From positions 6,555,957-6,619,956 of the forward strand of contig CM050450.1 in the NCBI GenBank assembly GCA_027563935.2: DNA of 64,000 nucleotides, written 5' to 3'. Numbering within the stretch: position 1 is the stretch's first letter; the number at the start of each line of letters is the position of its first letter. The position numbers and the translations under genes are program-made. This DNA is from Costus lasius (taxonomy: Eukaryota; Streptophyta; Magnoliopsida; Zingiberales; Costaceae). Positions 22,053 through 35,170 of this stretch are shown piece after piece. The notes under the pieces were generated by a model, which saw only the letters and a program-made list of their open reading frames with translations, was not told the origin of the DNA and did not search any database.

Positions 22053-23361
22053 GATGTTTCGTCCATCACGATTTGATTATTATTGCTATTTATTTTTTAA
22101 TTTATTAACAATTTAAGGCATGTACCAACTGATGCTTATTTATAGGCAGTATAGTTTGAAAGCAATTTCATATATACTTGTGCATAGATGCATGATTTAT
22201 AAACTCATTCTCACCCTAGCTTTAGATATAAATATTACAATTTTATTTGCTTGTTCGACTTCACCTTGATATTGCCAATGATAAAAGCATCACTCTAACA
22301 CAAAATAAAAAGTTATGCCACCATAACTTTTTGTTATTTTATATTTTAAATTTGTCATATGTAACTAAGTATATACAAGATAGCATCAATAATTTCATTA
22401 ATATATGCAAAAATTTATTTAAGTATCATATGTGATATTTAGAAACAACCCGTGTACCGTGCACTATAGGAGCATTATGCATTCATACTTGAAGATATTT
22501 AATATTTAAATCAAACTTTAATAATTGTATTGTGAATCGTAGATATATAAAAGACGAATCCTATGAATATACGCACCATGATAGATTTATGTGGATATAT
22601 ATAATTTGCAAATGTGTATGACGATACTGTATTGGATGTATATTTTTGTATCTAGATATTTGTAAATTGGTATATTGTATCTAAAAAACATATAATTATC
22701 AATTTACCAATTATATATTAAATTTGTGTATGTATTTGGATGTATACAAGATTGACGTAAGTATTTGAAAATTATAATACATATAATATTGATAATGTAT
22801 TCAATGTTAATTAGTTCAACTAGACCACTGGTAAAGCTAAAAAATATTAGATATTTTGAGATCCACACGTACAGTCTTTCACTGCTATCGGACTCTTTAG
22901 ACAACTTAGTTCGGGATATAGATGGTGGAAAAAATTTTCTGCAACGAGAGAGGTTGTTCAAGATTTATAAGTAATATCCCTAAAAAGAAATTTATGGTTC
23001 TAACAATCTTGAAAAGATTATTATAGTATAGTATACAATAAGAGCTTTTCAACAGCATCACGATTTTAGCTATGTCTATGATGAGATATCGTGGACATAA
23101 AAATCACGGTTGTTCACAATGCATCAAAAATCTATAATTTTATACGTATGATATCTCATAGTGAATATATCCAAAATTCATAATCTTGATATCTGTGATG
23201 GCTCTTATCGTGTACTATTATACAATAATTTATAAAAAAAGTTTTAGCATTGTAAAATATTTTTTAGGGGCGTTGCTTTTTTCTAAATGGAGACCTACTG
23301 TAATCATCGGGGGCAAAAGTACCTGCCCTAAAAAAATTTTCGCTAAACAAGAGTACATGTG
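22053..23361. other. AT-rich intergenic stretch
   Basis: No gene is recognised. The right edge from about 23305 is the start of the duplicated B3/AKR block. Confidence 0.5.
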
Positions 23362-24237
23362 TCATTTCCTGTTATTCTCATCTGAGGGGCGTTGCCTCGC
23401 CTCCAGCAAGCGTTCAAGCGCCATTCTCAAGCTCAGCACCGAGTTCGCCGCACTGACCATTTCGCCATGGCCGCACAGGCTCACTATATCTGTCGCTGCC
23501 GCCGCCGCCGCCGACGACACTTCCTCCGCCGCCTTGTCGTATTCTATAACGCCCATTGAAAACTCATTTCGCGGCGGGACCCGAAACACCAAAAGATCCA
23601 CCAGCTGCCCCGGCCGGAACCCGTTATCCACCACGAGCCTCGTGTAACCCCGCCCGATGATGCGGTAGGCCCCGATGGATTCCACGAACCGGAGGGTTAG
23701 TTGGTACTCCCTGCCCGCCTTATCCAGAGTCCTCACCACCAGCCCGCTCAGCTCCACCGTCTTCCTCTCCTCGTCGGCGGTCAGCATACCCTTCAGCGAC
23801 GGCTTGTTGAGGAGGTCGTTGGGCAGCAGGAGGCGGTTCTGCCCGCGGTCGATGTCGCTAAAGGCGATCGTTTTCCGCAGACAGCAAACGGGATTCCTCA
23901 CCCCCATGTGCAGCAGCTTCGAGCGCAGGCCCTGGCACCGCGGCGTCGACAGGGGCTGATGGCATTGGGCGCTGGCGTCGACGCCGTAGTCGCAGGAGCA
24001 GCCGATCCAGGGCTTTGAGGTGGTTCCTTTGATGCTCCGCTTCGCCTCCTTCTTCTCCACCGCCGGCGCTTTGGCGGGGCCGGGAATGTCGACAGAGATG
24101 CCTGTCACCTGGCCGTTTAACTTCCAAACAATCCTGCTGATGGAATTCTTCTCATCGTCTTCGCGGTGAGTCTTCAATCTCTTCTCGTTGGTGTAGAAAG
24201 CGCCGTCTTCGCTGCTCCTCTTCCCGCTGTTCTCCAT
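23362..24237 (-). CDS. B3-domain-like DNA-binding protein, copy 2
   Basis: The 291-residue paralog of the protein at 8603-9400 is nearly identical through the B3-like block and the Cys/His-rich region. It differs at both ends. The N terminus MENSGKRSSEDGAFYTNEK is longer. An extra segment of about 23 residues (alanine run, then TDIVSLCGHGEMVSAA) lies before the shared VLSLRMALERLLE tail. The frame is intact. It is divergent from the AKR exon 1 remnant at 25501, as in copy 1. A role in transcription is inferred from the fold only. Confidence 0.72.
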   Translation of the reverse strand: MENSGKRSSEDGAFYTNEKRLKTHREDDEKNSISRIVWKLNGQVTGISVDIPGPAKAPAVEKKEAKRSIKGTTSKPWIGCSCDYGVDASAQCHQPLSTPRCQGLRSKLLHMGVRNPVCCLRKTIAFSDIDRGQNRLLLPNDLLNKPSLKGMLTADEERKTVELSGLVVRTLDKAGREYQLTLRFVESIGAYRIIGRGYTRLVVDNGFRPGQLVDLLVFRVPPRNEFSMGVIEYDKAAEEVSSAAAAAATDIVSLCGHGEMVSAANSVLSLRMALERLLEARQRPSDENNRK

Positions 24238-25500
24238 GCCTTAAGAAATCAAGCGGCGGAAGAGAGTTTGTGCGATTGTAACGAGATATGAAAAATGCAA
24301 TTAATTTATAGGTAAAAAAGTGGAGATTTTTGGGGAGTGGAAATCGGTGGAGAATGTTCGTGCATTTCGAATCAATTTGAATTCGGAATTAGTTTATTAT
24401 TTATTTGAATTTCAAGTAATTCAAATTCGGAATTCACCGTTCATTTAAAAAATACGTAATTTTACTACAATAATAGATTTATTAAATTAAGTATTTAAAT
24501 TACAAATTAATTCGTATATATAAGTTCAAAATTATTAAATTGTAAAATAATAATAAATATGTAATTTGATTTGAAATTCAAAATAAATAAATAAATAAAT
24601 ATTATGAATATTTCAAATTATTAAGTTTCAAATTGCCTAAATAAGAATTTGTAGAGTTTGAAAAGAGTAAATGAGAATTATGGTAAACAAAATCAAATTA
24701 TTAAAATAATATGAAAAGTGTATTTTACATATTTTAGAAAACATAAAATATGTATACTATACTTGTTTTAGATATATAAATGACATATAAATATAAATAC
24801 GAAAAATATAAATAAATAAAAATATCCACTTTAAATTTAATAAAATTTTGAATTTTTAAATATATAAAATTAAAATATATTTGCACTTTAAATTAAATAA
24901 ATCCTTGAATTTGAAATATATAAATTTTGAAATAATTAACTACGTGAGATTGGAAATATATTGATTTCAAATTAAATAGTTTTAGAAAAGAAAGTCAAAT
25001 ATATTAATTTTTGAAATAAGTGGATTCTGAAATATATAATTATAATATTTTCAGGAATAAAATAACACTTTTTTAAAAAAGTAAAAAAAAGCAGTGTGAA
25101 TTGTCAAACACATTCCGAGTAAGTTTTTGTAGTCCTTTTTCATTAAGTCAGCCCATTGGGCCCATCGACTACGATGTGACTGTGCAGGGTGGTCCATGTC
25201 AGCGACGGACTACGAATGGTTGATTGAGAAACCGCCACGTGTTTGATAGTGTAGACGGAGTATTCGATTCGGCGTGGCCATGGAGCCATCCCACGAAGCC
25301 TGATTCCGTGGAGCCTTTTCCAACACGACGACGATAGCAATTGCAACTTTGCAAGCCGGCCTCCGACCCGCGACCCGCGACCCGCTTGCTGTCTCCTCTA
25401 TAAAAAGAGGCCAAAACGGTAGCGTCTTCAGTCTTCACCGTTGCTCTCCATTTCTCTTTCCATCTGCCGTCTCTTTCCATCAGCTACTTCTTCTTCACTG
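24238..25500. promoter_or_regulatory. Divergent promoter region, copy 2, with TATA box
   Basis: A TATAAAAA motif at 25399-25406 lies about 100 bp before the AKR exon 1 ATG, matching the layout of copy 1. The sequence next to each start is conserved between copies. Positions 25160-25290 hold sequence (with CCACGTG at about 25233) that copy 1 lacks. Confidence 0.55.
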
Positions 25501-25611
25501 ATGGCGAAGTTTTTCAGTCTCAACACGGGGGCAAAGATCCCCTCCATCGGGCTCGGAACCTGGCAGTCCGAATCCGGAGTGGTCGGCGCCGCCGTCGTCG
25601 AGGCTATCAAG
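25501..25611 (+). pseudogene. AKR copy 2, exon 1 only
   Basis: The 37 codons match AKR exon 1 with few changes ([20 protein letters not shown] onward) and end at a GT donor at 25612. Nothing after the donor matches the AKR intron or later exons; homology with copy 1 stops there (copy 1 donor at 10726). The frame reads into a stop five codons later. PWP1-like coding sequence starts only 155 bp downstream. This is the right breakpoint of the B3/AKR duplication. Confidence 0.85.
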
Positions 25612-25766
25612 GTACGACGGCGTTAGAGTTCCCTCTCCGCTCACTCTGCAGGCGGCGGCTCCTCACCGCTCACGCTTCTTCACGCTGCTTCATCCTTTTC
25701 AAATTCCTCCGCCTCCGATCCTGGATTAGATTAGTTTTTTTTTTCTCCTTCTATTTCGGTGCTAAG

Positions 25767-28700
25767 ATGATCTCGGCATTGAGTTGGGTCCCCAAGGGAG
25801 CTTCGAAGAGCATCCCAGTGGTCGTCGAACCACCATCAAAGGACGAAATCGAGGAGATGCTGAAAACGGGAACATTGGATGGAAGGTAAATCCGCCTTCT
25901 CCAGCCTTTTCTCGTCCGCTCAATGGTTTCCATTGCGGTTCTCGATACGTAGATTGATGTCACATGTGCAGCGGAGACAGCGAGGATGACGATCAACAAG
26001 AAATGGATGTTGATGACGCCAAAGGAGAAGATGAGGTAGCTCATGCGTTAGCTGCTGCTCAGGCCTTATCCAACAACAAAGGGGTGAAGAGCTCCAACGA
26101 TTTCCACGACATCGCTGATGGTCTTCGGGAACTCGACATGGATCACTATGATGATGAAGACGACGGTGCCAATTTTTCCTCTCTACTCCGTTCAGATCCT
26201 ACGTAGAGTTTCAGTGCCTTCTAATCATTTATTTAAAATATGCCAGGCATCGAACTATTTAGTTCTGGTCTAGGCGACATTTACTATCCAAGTAATGAAA
26301 TGGACCCTTATATGCTTAATGAGGATGTGAGTTCTTTTTAAATTGTACAACAAATTAATGTTATTGCCAATATCTTATTGGGAAAAAAAAATAAACAAAA
26401 GGTTGAATCTATGTTATTTTTATCAGGACGATGATGACGAAGAGATAGAAGATATGACCGTAAAACCAACTGATGCAGTTATAGTTTGCGCACGGAATGA
26501 AGATGAAGTTAGTCATCTTGAGGCATGTATTTGACAAACCTGGTGTTTTTATTTTTAATTGTCTTACTCTGCTTGCCTTTTTATGCGATGTGGGTACTAG
26601 TTTTCTTCCCTAGAATTTTATTCCACTCTTATATATGGTGTAATTAAAATGGTCTAAGTTCAGCTGTTCATTCACATAAGATACAGACTGTAATAAAAAA
26701 ATAGTATTATTATTATTTGACAATTTTTGTATCCTCTTGAACTAACGACCTCAGTGAACTGAGACTTTCTCATTTAAAGTGAAATCAACAGAGCATACCT
26801 CTTCAAGGTAGAAACTTTTTGTTCCATGGCGTGATGTATTTAGAGTGATTTTCCTTTTTAACTCTTCCTTCCTGCACAATTGATTGTAAATGTAAAGCTC
26901 ATCCTTCTAGGAATTTAATCACACATGTGAAGCATGCAATATCTATATGGAGCTATAGTTTCAGTTAATTGGAATTATAAAAAAGGCAATGCTCTTACAC
27001 CACCCTTTGTTTACTCGAACCTGTATGTGTCCTCTCTGATTCTCTCAATTTATCATTCACTGTGTTGATCTTTTGCTCCATTATTTCTAATGTTAATACA
27101 CAAATGGAACACAAATAAATCATTATGGATTCTGTAATAGATCAGAAAAGCACTTGATGATGCATATGGATGCCATGTGTCCATGTGTTAGAACACTTTT
27201 CATCTTGCCCGATGAAGGGACTAGTGCTACATATAGCTTACTAATCTGTTTCTGGATACATGAATTATGATGTTGTGCCTGCATGACCTGGCTTATCTTG
27301 GAATGCATGGTGCTCAGGTTGCATGATGTTTGATCATTAGAGCATACAAGCAGACTGGCATTAAGGAGATGACTCATGAAATAGACAAAATTCAGTGGCC
27401 ACTGACCTTGTCTATGTGTGGTTCATGTTTGAATTATTTGTGTTTGACATGTCTGCATAAAATGTTTGTGTCGACGTAAATATCTATTCAAATGTTATCT
27501 GTGATTGTCTGACATTTTTGCATCTCAATATTCTCAAAGAATGATGCAAATTCGCTCACTCTATAACAGTGTAAATGGATTTTCTTTTCCTTCCTGAGTG
27601 GGTTATGCTTGAGCTTCTCGATTTTATATGCTCATTATGTGGCATAATGATAGGTGTGAATTTTTGAAGAAACAGAGGATGGCGAGTCAAATATGTATAT
27701 CCATCATGACATCATCCTTCCGGCTTTTCCCCTCTCTACAGCTTGGTTGGATTGTAATCTTAAAGGTGGAGATAAAGGTAGTGTATGTCTTTCAATTTTA
27801 TAGTTGGTTTCTCCTTTCTTTTATATTGTAGTTAAGATAATTGCTTACTTGTTCAATTATCCTGGTTTCTGCAGGGAACTTTATAGCAGTTGGCTCCATG
27901 GATACTGCTATAGAGATATGGGATCTTGATCTTGTAAGTTAGTTTGATCCTTGATCATTGTTTTAACATGACAGACAATTGTTTGGTCTGTTTTCAATCA
28001 TTAGCTCATGGTGCATGTTTATTTAGACTATACATTTCATTTTATTTTAACAGATTGACGAGGTTCAACCTTTTATGGTATTAGGGGGTGTCTCAAAGAA
28101 GAAGAAAACTGGGAAAAAGGTTTGCTATGCTTCTCTCTAGACTGAGCTGTTTTTTAATATTGAAATGGATGGTGCCACATTGCTTTAAACATTCCTACAT
28201 GATGATATAGAGAACATATTCATGAGATTTATTGTTCAAAGATATTGTAATATGTCCATAGATCAAAAAAATTAGTATGTACCAAGCAGCCAGTTTTTAC
28301 CGGTCCGAACTAGGTGGTATGGCCGGTTTGTATCAATCCGAGCCAGTCACATTCATTCAGACTAGACGAGGGCAAGTGAAAGAGGAAGCTTCATAGGAAG
28401 AGAAAGCTTCCACTTTCACGTGGAGCAGATGAGTGGAAGAGTAAACTTCACAAGAAGTGGAAGCATCTGCTTCCACGCAGAGCAGATGAGGACGAGAAGG
28501 ATGGGAACTGAGGTGATCCGTCTTCTATTGCCAAAGCTTAAGTGAGCTCTTGCTTGCCCGATGTTGATCTAGATACATATAATGACACCAAGTACAAGCC
28601 TGAAATAGTACATATTCCATATCAAAATTTCTTCCACAGTGCAACCTCTTGCTTTGATCAATTTTGCTTTGGAGCCTTTTGATTAGGACTAGCTCTGGCC

Positions 28701-31355
28701 ACTTGGCACCAGGAGATCTTTCTTCTGGTTAGATGGAAAGATGCTTTTATTGGGGGATCAAAACTCCAGTCTATGGGACAAAGTAGGATTTGCGTACCAT
28801 GCAATCAAGTGGAAAAGTGCCTCTTTGTTAAACCCTTATAACTACTAAAGCAGAGAGCAATAATAATTATAAAGTTCCACTAACTCCTAGGAAAATGGAA
28901 ACACGTGGTATTAACTGACTTATTTTGGGAACTTACGTGACCTTTGGACTCCGACAATAACATAAATCTAAACTCTTACAGACACCATGCATTTGTGGCT
29001 GGCTTCTTGAACTTCCTGATTGGTTATTCAGATTTGTACTTGCTCGCATCATATTTGACTTTCAAGTTGTGCAAAGTGGATGAAATTTACTTAGCTATTT
29101 TTCAAGATATGCGGCGGCAAATTGCATTGCTAATATGTAATTTTGGATTTGTATCTAAGATCTATCATTATGTCTTCATCTGATGATGGCTATGGAACGG
29201 CTTGAAATGATAGTAAACTAGAGTTATTCGCCTAAGCTAAAGTAAAACTGGAAGTTTTGTATTGCACTTGCTTTGAAAATTTTAATTAAAACTAAAGTTT
29301 CTTATAGGAAAAGTTCTTCTCATATTTTGCCGATAATAAGCTTCTGTCCTCTTTATGTCCATTCGTGCAAAATCAAAATTACTTTATGCATTCTATTGTA
29401 TGGATGATTTCGTGAAATGAGGACAATAGAAAAGAATTGATTGCATTAATAGCAATTTTGTTTTCTTTATTTGCATATGTAGTGGTTCTTGCCTAAGCTT
29501 CTTAACTTGGTAAGCTAGCAAATCTATATGTGCTGTAGAACTGCAATGTTGCATGAGAATAAAAAATTTATCATATATTCTTAACCGTCAGGAATTCATG
29601 ATTCTATGAAGATTTATGACTAAGATGGGGCTAAGTAACTAGTAACACAATTTTTTTCTGATTCTTTCGATTGCATGTTTAGTTCTTCTGTCCTAACAAG
29701 TTGTTAGTATGAACTGGTAGAATAAACTAGAGTTTGTGGTTCTTCTTTTAATATTTTTTACTAAGAAAAGAAACCCACATTTTAGGGTTTCTGTCGTTTC
29801 TCTTTTGGTTGGGAAGTCTTTCATTATATTTTTGGCAGTTGAAAGAATTTTATAGCTGTGTTGCAAGACCCCTTTCTCATGGTGGATTGAATAAAATAAT
29901 GCTTGCATCCCACTAATTGCAGATGGATATGAGATCGAGCACACAAGCCTTGAAAGAATGGTCTGTCACAGCCGACGTTGAGAGTTTAGCATGGGACCCA
30001 CATTCAGAACACAATTTTGTGGTGAGTTTATGATATACAAATGAGGCTGTAGAACGCTTGAATTTTACCCACATATGGTGTTAATATTTTTCCTTCAAAT
30101 CGACTTGCTTATAAGTCTAATTCAGCAAGTAACGAGAATAGCTGATTTTGACTTTTGTCTGAGAATTTTGAACTCTCCGCATAAGCTGTTGGCAAATTCA
30201 CATAAATTGCAAAGAAATATCACTATAAACTGGGATTTATATATGAAGGATCCAAATTTGTGTAGATGTGTTCAATTTGACAGCATTGCTTTATTTTTCC
30301 AAACTTCCCAATGGCCTTATAGATGCATAAATAGGATTTAAAAATTGTTATTATTGTGCGTCAGGTGAGTCTTGAGAATGGTACTGTTCAAGATTTTGAC
30401 GTCCGAGTTTCATCTGAATCAGCTACCAGTTTGAGGCCAAGTTTCACTTTGCACGCCCATGATAAAGCTGTTTCTTCAGTCTCCTTCAATCCTGCAGCTC
30501 CAAATGTATACGACTTTCGACTCTTTAGTGGAAATAAATTTTGTTGGTTGCTTATTGGTGTATCTTTCTTGCAGTTCCTTGCTACAGCTTCAACAGATAA
30601 AATGGTAAATGCAATTCTATCCCCTTTAGATTCCGAAGTTACATAATTGATTACTGAAATGTAATTTGAAAAACAGGTGAAGCTATGGGACTTGTCAAAC
30701 AATCAGCCATCATGTGTTGCTTCACGGAACCCTAAAGCTGTAAGTGTGGTTTATAGTGTAACAATTCTGTAGTGATGACTTGTGATACCGTCACTTGTGC
30801 TTTGCTGGAAATGGGAATTTTGTTTTATTGTCTTGGATTTTAAGAATAGAGCATCTCTCGATGAAACTGACCTTTGATTGTTATGTAATGAATTGTATCA
30901 TGAAATTTCTCAAGTATTTACGGCAGTTCCCATCTGACAGTCGTATGACCGAAAGATAATATCCCCGTTGAGCAATACCTAGGTCTAGAATTGCGTTCAT
31001 AAGTAGTATAAAAGGGAATGTTTTCTCTTGTATTTAGTAAATTACACATTTTGTGAAAATATTTTAATTACTTCTCGATGTGACAATGAATATTAAATGG
31101 TTTAATTGATCCAGGGAGCTGTATTCCATATTGCCTTTTCCGATGATTGCCCTTTCTTGTTGGCAATTGGAGGATCCAAGGGAAGATTAGAAGTAAGTAA
31201 ATTTCATGATATACAAAACCATATTTTCTCAAGATATCTAGATTGACAGTCGTTTAATTTCTTTTCAGGTCTGGAACACCTTATCTGAACCAGGTGTAGA
31301 TGCTAGATTTTGCCAGAATAGCAATCGAAGACCTAAGCCAGCATCAGCAGATTGA
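25767..31355 (+). pseudogene. PWP1-like WD40 protein gene, probably broken
   Basis: PWP1 (periodic tryptophan protein 1) is a nuclear/nucleolar WD40 protein linked to ribosome biogenesis and chromatin. Exons that fit are 25767-25885, 25972-26165, 26247-26326, 26427-26522, 27654-27777, 27875-27933, 28054-28119, 29923-30021, 30365-30505, 30575-30604, 30677-30739, 31115-31192 and 31269-31355. They carry the acidic N-terminal region, the FSSGLGDIYYPSNEMDPY and CARNEDEVSHLE blocks, and C-terminal WD repeats (WSVTADVESLAWDPHSEHNF, ATASTDKMVKLWDLS). Three oddities appear. The exon at 27654 has an in-frame TGA at 27657-27659. The intron at 26523 needs a GC donor. The WD exons normally between GGVSKKKKTGKK and the WSV exon are not found in 28120-29922. 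Alternative splicing around the stop cannot be excluded. Confidence 0.78.
28120..29922. other. Long stretch within PWP1-like gene lacking the expected WD exons
   Basis: I find no WD-repeat coding sequence here in any frame, although family members have roughly 80-90 residues at this place. The stretch is AT-rich with no clear transposon ends. Confidence 0.5.
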
Positions 31356-32234
31356 ACTTTATATTTGGTCCTTTTATTCTGGATAAAGAAATGTAAAGTT
31401 TTGAGCAAAACGGTTCATTTTTTTATAATTGTTATTTTTCTTTCCCCTACAAACCGGGCATTTCCATTTCCTGAATCCCAGTGGTTTCAATTGCAAGAAA
31501 TGTTTCACACCTGATCATCCCTGGAGAGAATATAACCAAATAGGGGTAGCTGATAGAGTGCAAGCATTCTTCATAAATGGGTGCTTTGCTATTTAAACGT
31601 TGTCACTGCAAAACTAAATTGCACCCTCCCCGACATCGAGTGTTCAATTAATTTAATGAACGTGGTGAGCTGTTGTGCATGTCCATGTTTTGCCTTGCTG
31701 TTCTGAAGCTTGTTTTCTGCTGTGAATTTGTCGAAATATACAGATTATGTAATGCGTTTATATTCCAAAGAGAACTGTAATTACTAAGGGGGTGTCAGAG
31801 TTCTGACTAATTTTCTTTTGGAAGTTTTGGCCAAGTGCCAAAATGCATAATAACCTTTAGTGCTTTGATACTCATGAATTGACCGACATTTTAGCTAATA
31901 CAGTCATACAGATGTGGTAATTCTCTGCCCAACTGCTAGTGCGGTCTGTATAATATCAAGTAAGCAGAGATTAATTAAGAAAATAAGAATAATAGAACAA
32001 AACGTGGAACGCGATAAAGCAAATACACAAGGGGTAAGAGCAGGTAATATGTGCTAAAAGGAACGCACAGGTGTCACATTATGTTTTAATAATAATACAA
32101 TGAATCAGCTTTTAAATTATTACAATTAATTTTACACTCACACAGAGCTCAAATTTATCAAATTAACATGTAGAGAACGAATTAAGCGGTTCGATTAGGT
32201 TCAACATGACCGGCAAGAATGCATCCACACACGT
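31356..32234. other. 3' flank of PWP1-like gene
   Basis: No gene or repeat is recognised up to the LTR element at 32235. Confidence 0.5.
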
Positions 32235-33524
32235 TGTCACGTCCCGGTCGGAAAGGTCTAAAAACAGCGCTTATCCGCTTCCTAGAGCCGTCCGGCGGAA
32301 CACCGAAATGTGATCGCGCTAGGGTTTCCGGACCGATTCTCGTGCCCAAATTCGAAATCCTAGTTCCCCGCTACTTTTTTTCCCCCAAATTACAATTCGC
32401 ACGAAGAAACCCTAATCCTAATTTGAGAAGAGGTTGGAAATCGATCGAAACCCTAAATTCAAAAATATACCTCTGGTCAAAATCAACCGTTGACCGTTGC
32501 TCGCCAAATTCCTCCCGTTGCTGACGTCGTCGTTACGTCAGCCGCCCAAAATCGAATTCACCGATCAGATTTCGATTTCGCTAATGTCGGCTAACGTCAG
32601 CCGAAATCGAAATCTCGCTACGCCGAATTGACCGTTGACCCGCGTTTCGTCCGCCTCGTTTCGAATGCCGGGCGTTCGAAACTCGCGTCGTCTTCCTCAC
32701 CTTCAACCGAACGCGAACGCCGATGCCGCTGCATCGTTTGCCTGTCGCTAGCCGGAGCCCGAGCTTACCGGGAACGGGGACGACGCCTGCATCTCGTCCT
32801 CGCTTACCCGCTAGCCACCGTCCGGCAGCCACCTGCCGCCGAGACACATCACCACTGCGTCACCGAAAACAGAGGAGACAACCTTCGCCGGAAGCACTCG
32901 TTGAAGAGGGAGACAGAAGGGAAAACTTCACCTTTATTCACTTTAAAGGTTACAAAACCCTCCCCTTACTCGCCGCTCACACTCCCGTCGGCGGTGGCTC
33001 TCGCCGCCGACTCACAGGACTCTCGGCTCTCTCTCTGCTTCAGTCTCCGATCTCCCAACTGTCGATCCTCACGCTCGATGATCCAACACCCCCCCCCCCC
33101 CCCCGCCGCTGCTGCTCGCCTCTTCGATTTGTAGAGGAGGCGACGCCGCCTTACGATCTCATCCGGAAGACTCGGCTGTGCCCGCTTCGCCCACGTCGAG
33201 ACCCCGTCTCGCGTTCTCTAGAGCGGCCGCGCTCGAAATCTGTGCAGTCCTCCGCCGTGTCCGAATCCTTCGCCTACTGCCGCGTCCACGCCCCGTCCGT
33301 TTCGCGTGCGAAGACTCCATCTCAGCCGCCTGCTTCCTTCGGCGTCCGAGCTTCGCGGCGATGAGCTCGTATCAGCGTCCGCTCTCGAAGACGACCACGT
33401 CGTGTGGTCAATATCTTTGGTTGACCGGGAGATTCGGGCGCCGTTCCTCCCTTTCTCGCGTGCGTTTGGGCCTGGGTCAGGCCCACTGGGCTTTGGGCCG
33501 GACCGGTTGAACCGAAGCCTAACA
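32235..33524 (-). repeat. 3' LTR of gag-only element
   Basis: 1290 bp, paired with 35171-36445. A C-tract at about 33088-33105 differs in length between the LTRs. Confidence 0.93.
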
Positions 33525-33949
33525 ATTCTCCCCGGCCCAATTTGGACATCGCCCTCGATGTCCGGCGCGGGCGGCCCGCTCAACGCCGGCTGGCGAGCCA
33601 CCGCTCTTGCTCGGCGCAGTTAGCCTCGTAGCACTCTTTCCAGTTCTGTTCCCTCTTGCGTTGGAGCTTCTCATAGTTCGCACGTTGCCTTTCGTTGTCT
33701 TCTGCTTCTATCTCCTCCCAAGACTTTGGTGGACTCTTTTCCTCCACTACATGCTTATACGTTTTTTCTCCTGTGGAGGGTTCGCATCTCCGGAGCTCGT
33801 CTTCTGCTCAACGTTGCCCTTTGTCGACTGCGTCTTTCGGCTCTGCTTCTGCGGGGGTCGGCGATGATCCTCTTGCGACCACTGAGGTAATGCGCACAAC
33901 TCCTAGGCGGGCCTCTACTGGTTCCTCGTCATGCACCACCGCCGGTTTC

Positions 33950-35055
33950 TCAGCTAGCTCCCGATGCACAATCGCTGCAAATTGCGTTCACCCGCTGTCG
34001 GTCCAGACAGTCGCGTATCCGATGCGGTCCCTTGCACAAGAAGCAGGCAATCGGTCTCAGTTGACCTTGCCCTCGCTCTACAGGTCGAGTATTCTCTTGC
34101 CATGCCGGTTGTCCTCCGTTCCGTCGGGGAGAGAGCTTCTCTCTCTCCGGCGCTCTAGGTCTGGGTGGAGATGGTCGTTTCGGAGGCGACCTCTGTGCTC
34201 TCTGAAAGGTCGTCCCTGAAGTCCTCTGGTCCACAAGAGACTCGGCTATAGCTGCAGCCGTCCTCCAGTCCTGCGGTGCATGTCGTCGACCTCCGTTGCC
34301 GCCCAGGGTTGGAGATTCCGGAGGAAGAAGTACCTCCTGTCTCCCTCTGCCATCTCGGGTAACTCCAACATCAGCGCGGAGAATGCCCTGACATACTCCT
34401 GGATCGTCCCTGTGTGCTTTAGCCGATCCACCGCCTCTCGCGCTTGGTCCACCGAGTTTCCGGGAAGGAATTGCTGCCGCAGTTCCTCTCGGAACACCTC
34501 CCAAGTCTAACTAGCCGCCTCTGATGTCGAATCAACTTTTGTTCTCCACCAGAGTTTTGCATCATCTGAGAGATATGCTGTGCACATCCTCACCTTTTCC
34601 TGATCTGAAACATGGTTAGCCTCAAAATATTGCTGCATATCCCAGAGGAAGTTACCCAATACTTTTGCAGATCTGGCCCCTTTGAACATTGCAGGCTGTG
34701 GGGTGCGCACCTTCCCGTTGTCGTTGGGAGCTCCGTACTCTGCCCTGGTTGCTGTAGAGGCACCCCCTTGTGCATGCGCCAATGCCATGCGCGTCACCGC
34801 AAGATCCGTCAATATCTGCTGTTGACCTGTCATGAAGTTGGTTAACTGTGTCGTCAAGGTTGCTACCTGTCCTTGCAAGGTTGCCACCTGCTGGGTTTGT
34901 GCTGTCAAGGTGGCCACCTGTTCTTGCAAGGTCACCACTTGTTGTTGGAGCGCCGCCGTCCTTTCGTCATTCTGCTGAGCTTCTCCAACCAAACTTTGTT
35001 GAATGGCAAGAATCTGCAACCTTTGCTCTTCAATCGTGCGATGGAGGTCCTCCAC
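33950..35055 (-). pseudogene. gag of TR-GAG element (degenerate)
   Basis: From the ATG at 35055 the frame has an N-terminal coiled-coil-like region with repeated QQQVVTLQEQVATL heptads. A Gag core follows: KVLGNFLWDMQQYF, then DDAKLWWRTKV, then FREELRQQFLPG. A zinc knuckle C-x2-C-x3-H-x4-C (CFLCKGPHRIRDC) lies near the end. An in-frame TAG at about 34507 and a frameshift near 34270-34285 break it. The core resembles the Gag of the chromovirus at 13802, including the x3 spacing in the knuckle. Confidence 0.85.
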
Positions 35056-35156
35056 CTAAGGAACCACCGCATCTCTGCTGTTCCCCGTCAAACCGAGCAC
35101 CTGCTCGATCCGGGCAATGCGATCTCCTTGATTCACCATGTTGCTCGATCACTTTA

Positions 35157-35167
35157 GCTCTGATACC
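35157..35167 (-). other. Primer binding site of gag-only element
   Basis: On the minus strand GGTATCAGAGC follows the 5' LTR by three bases; it matches the initiator methionine tRNA end. Confidence 0.85.
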
Positions 35168-35170
35168 TGT

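Noticed and set aside
32581..33623. Arg/Pro/Ser-rich frames
   Set aside because: They lie in the LTR of the gag-only element and recur at 35427-36528.
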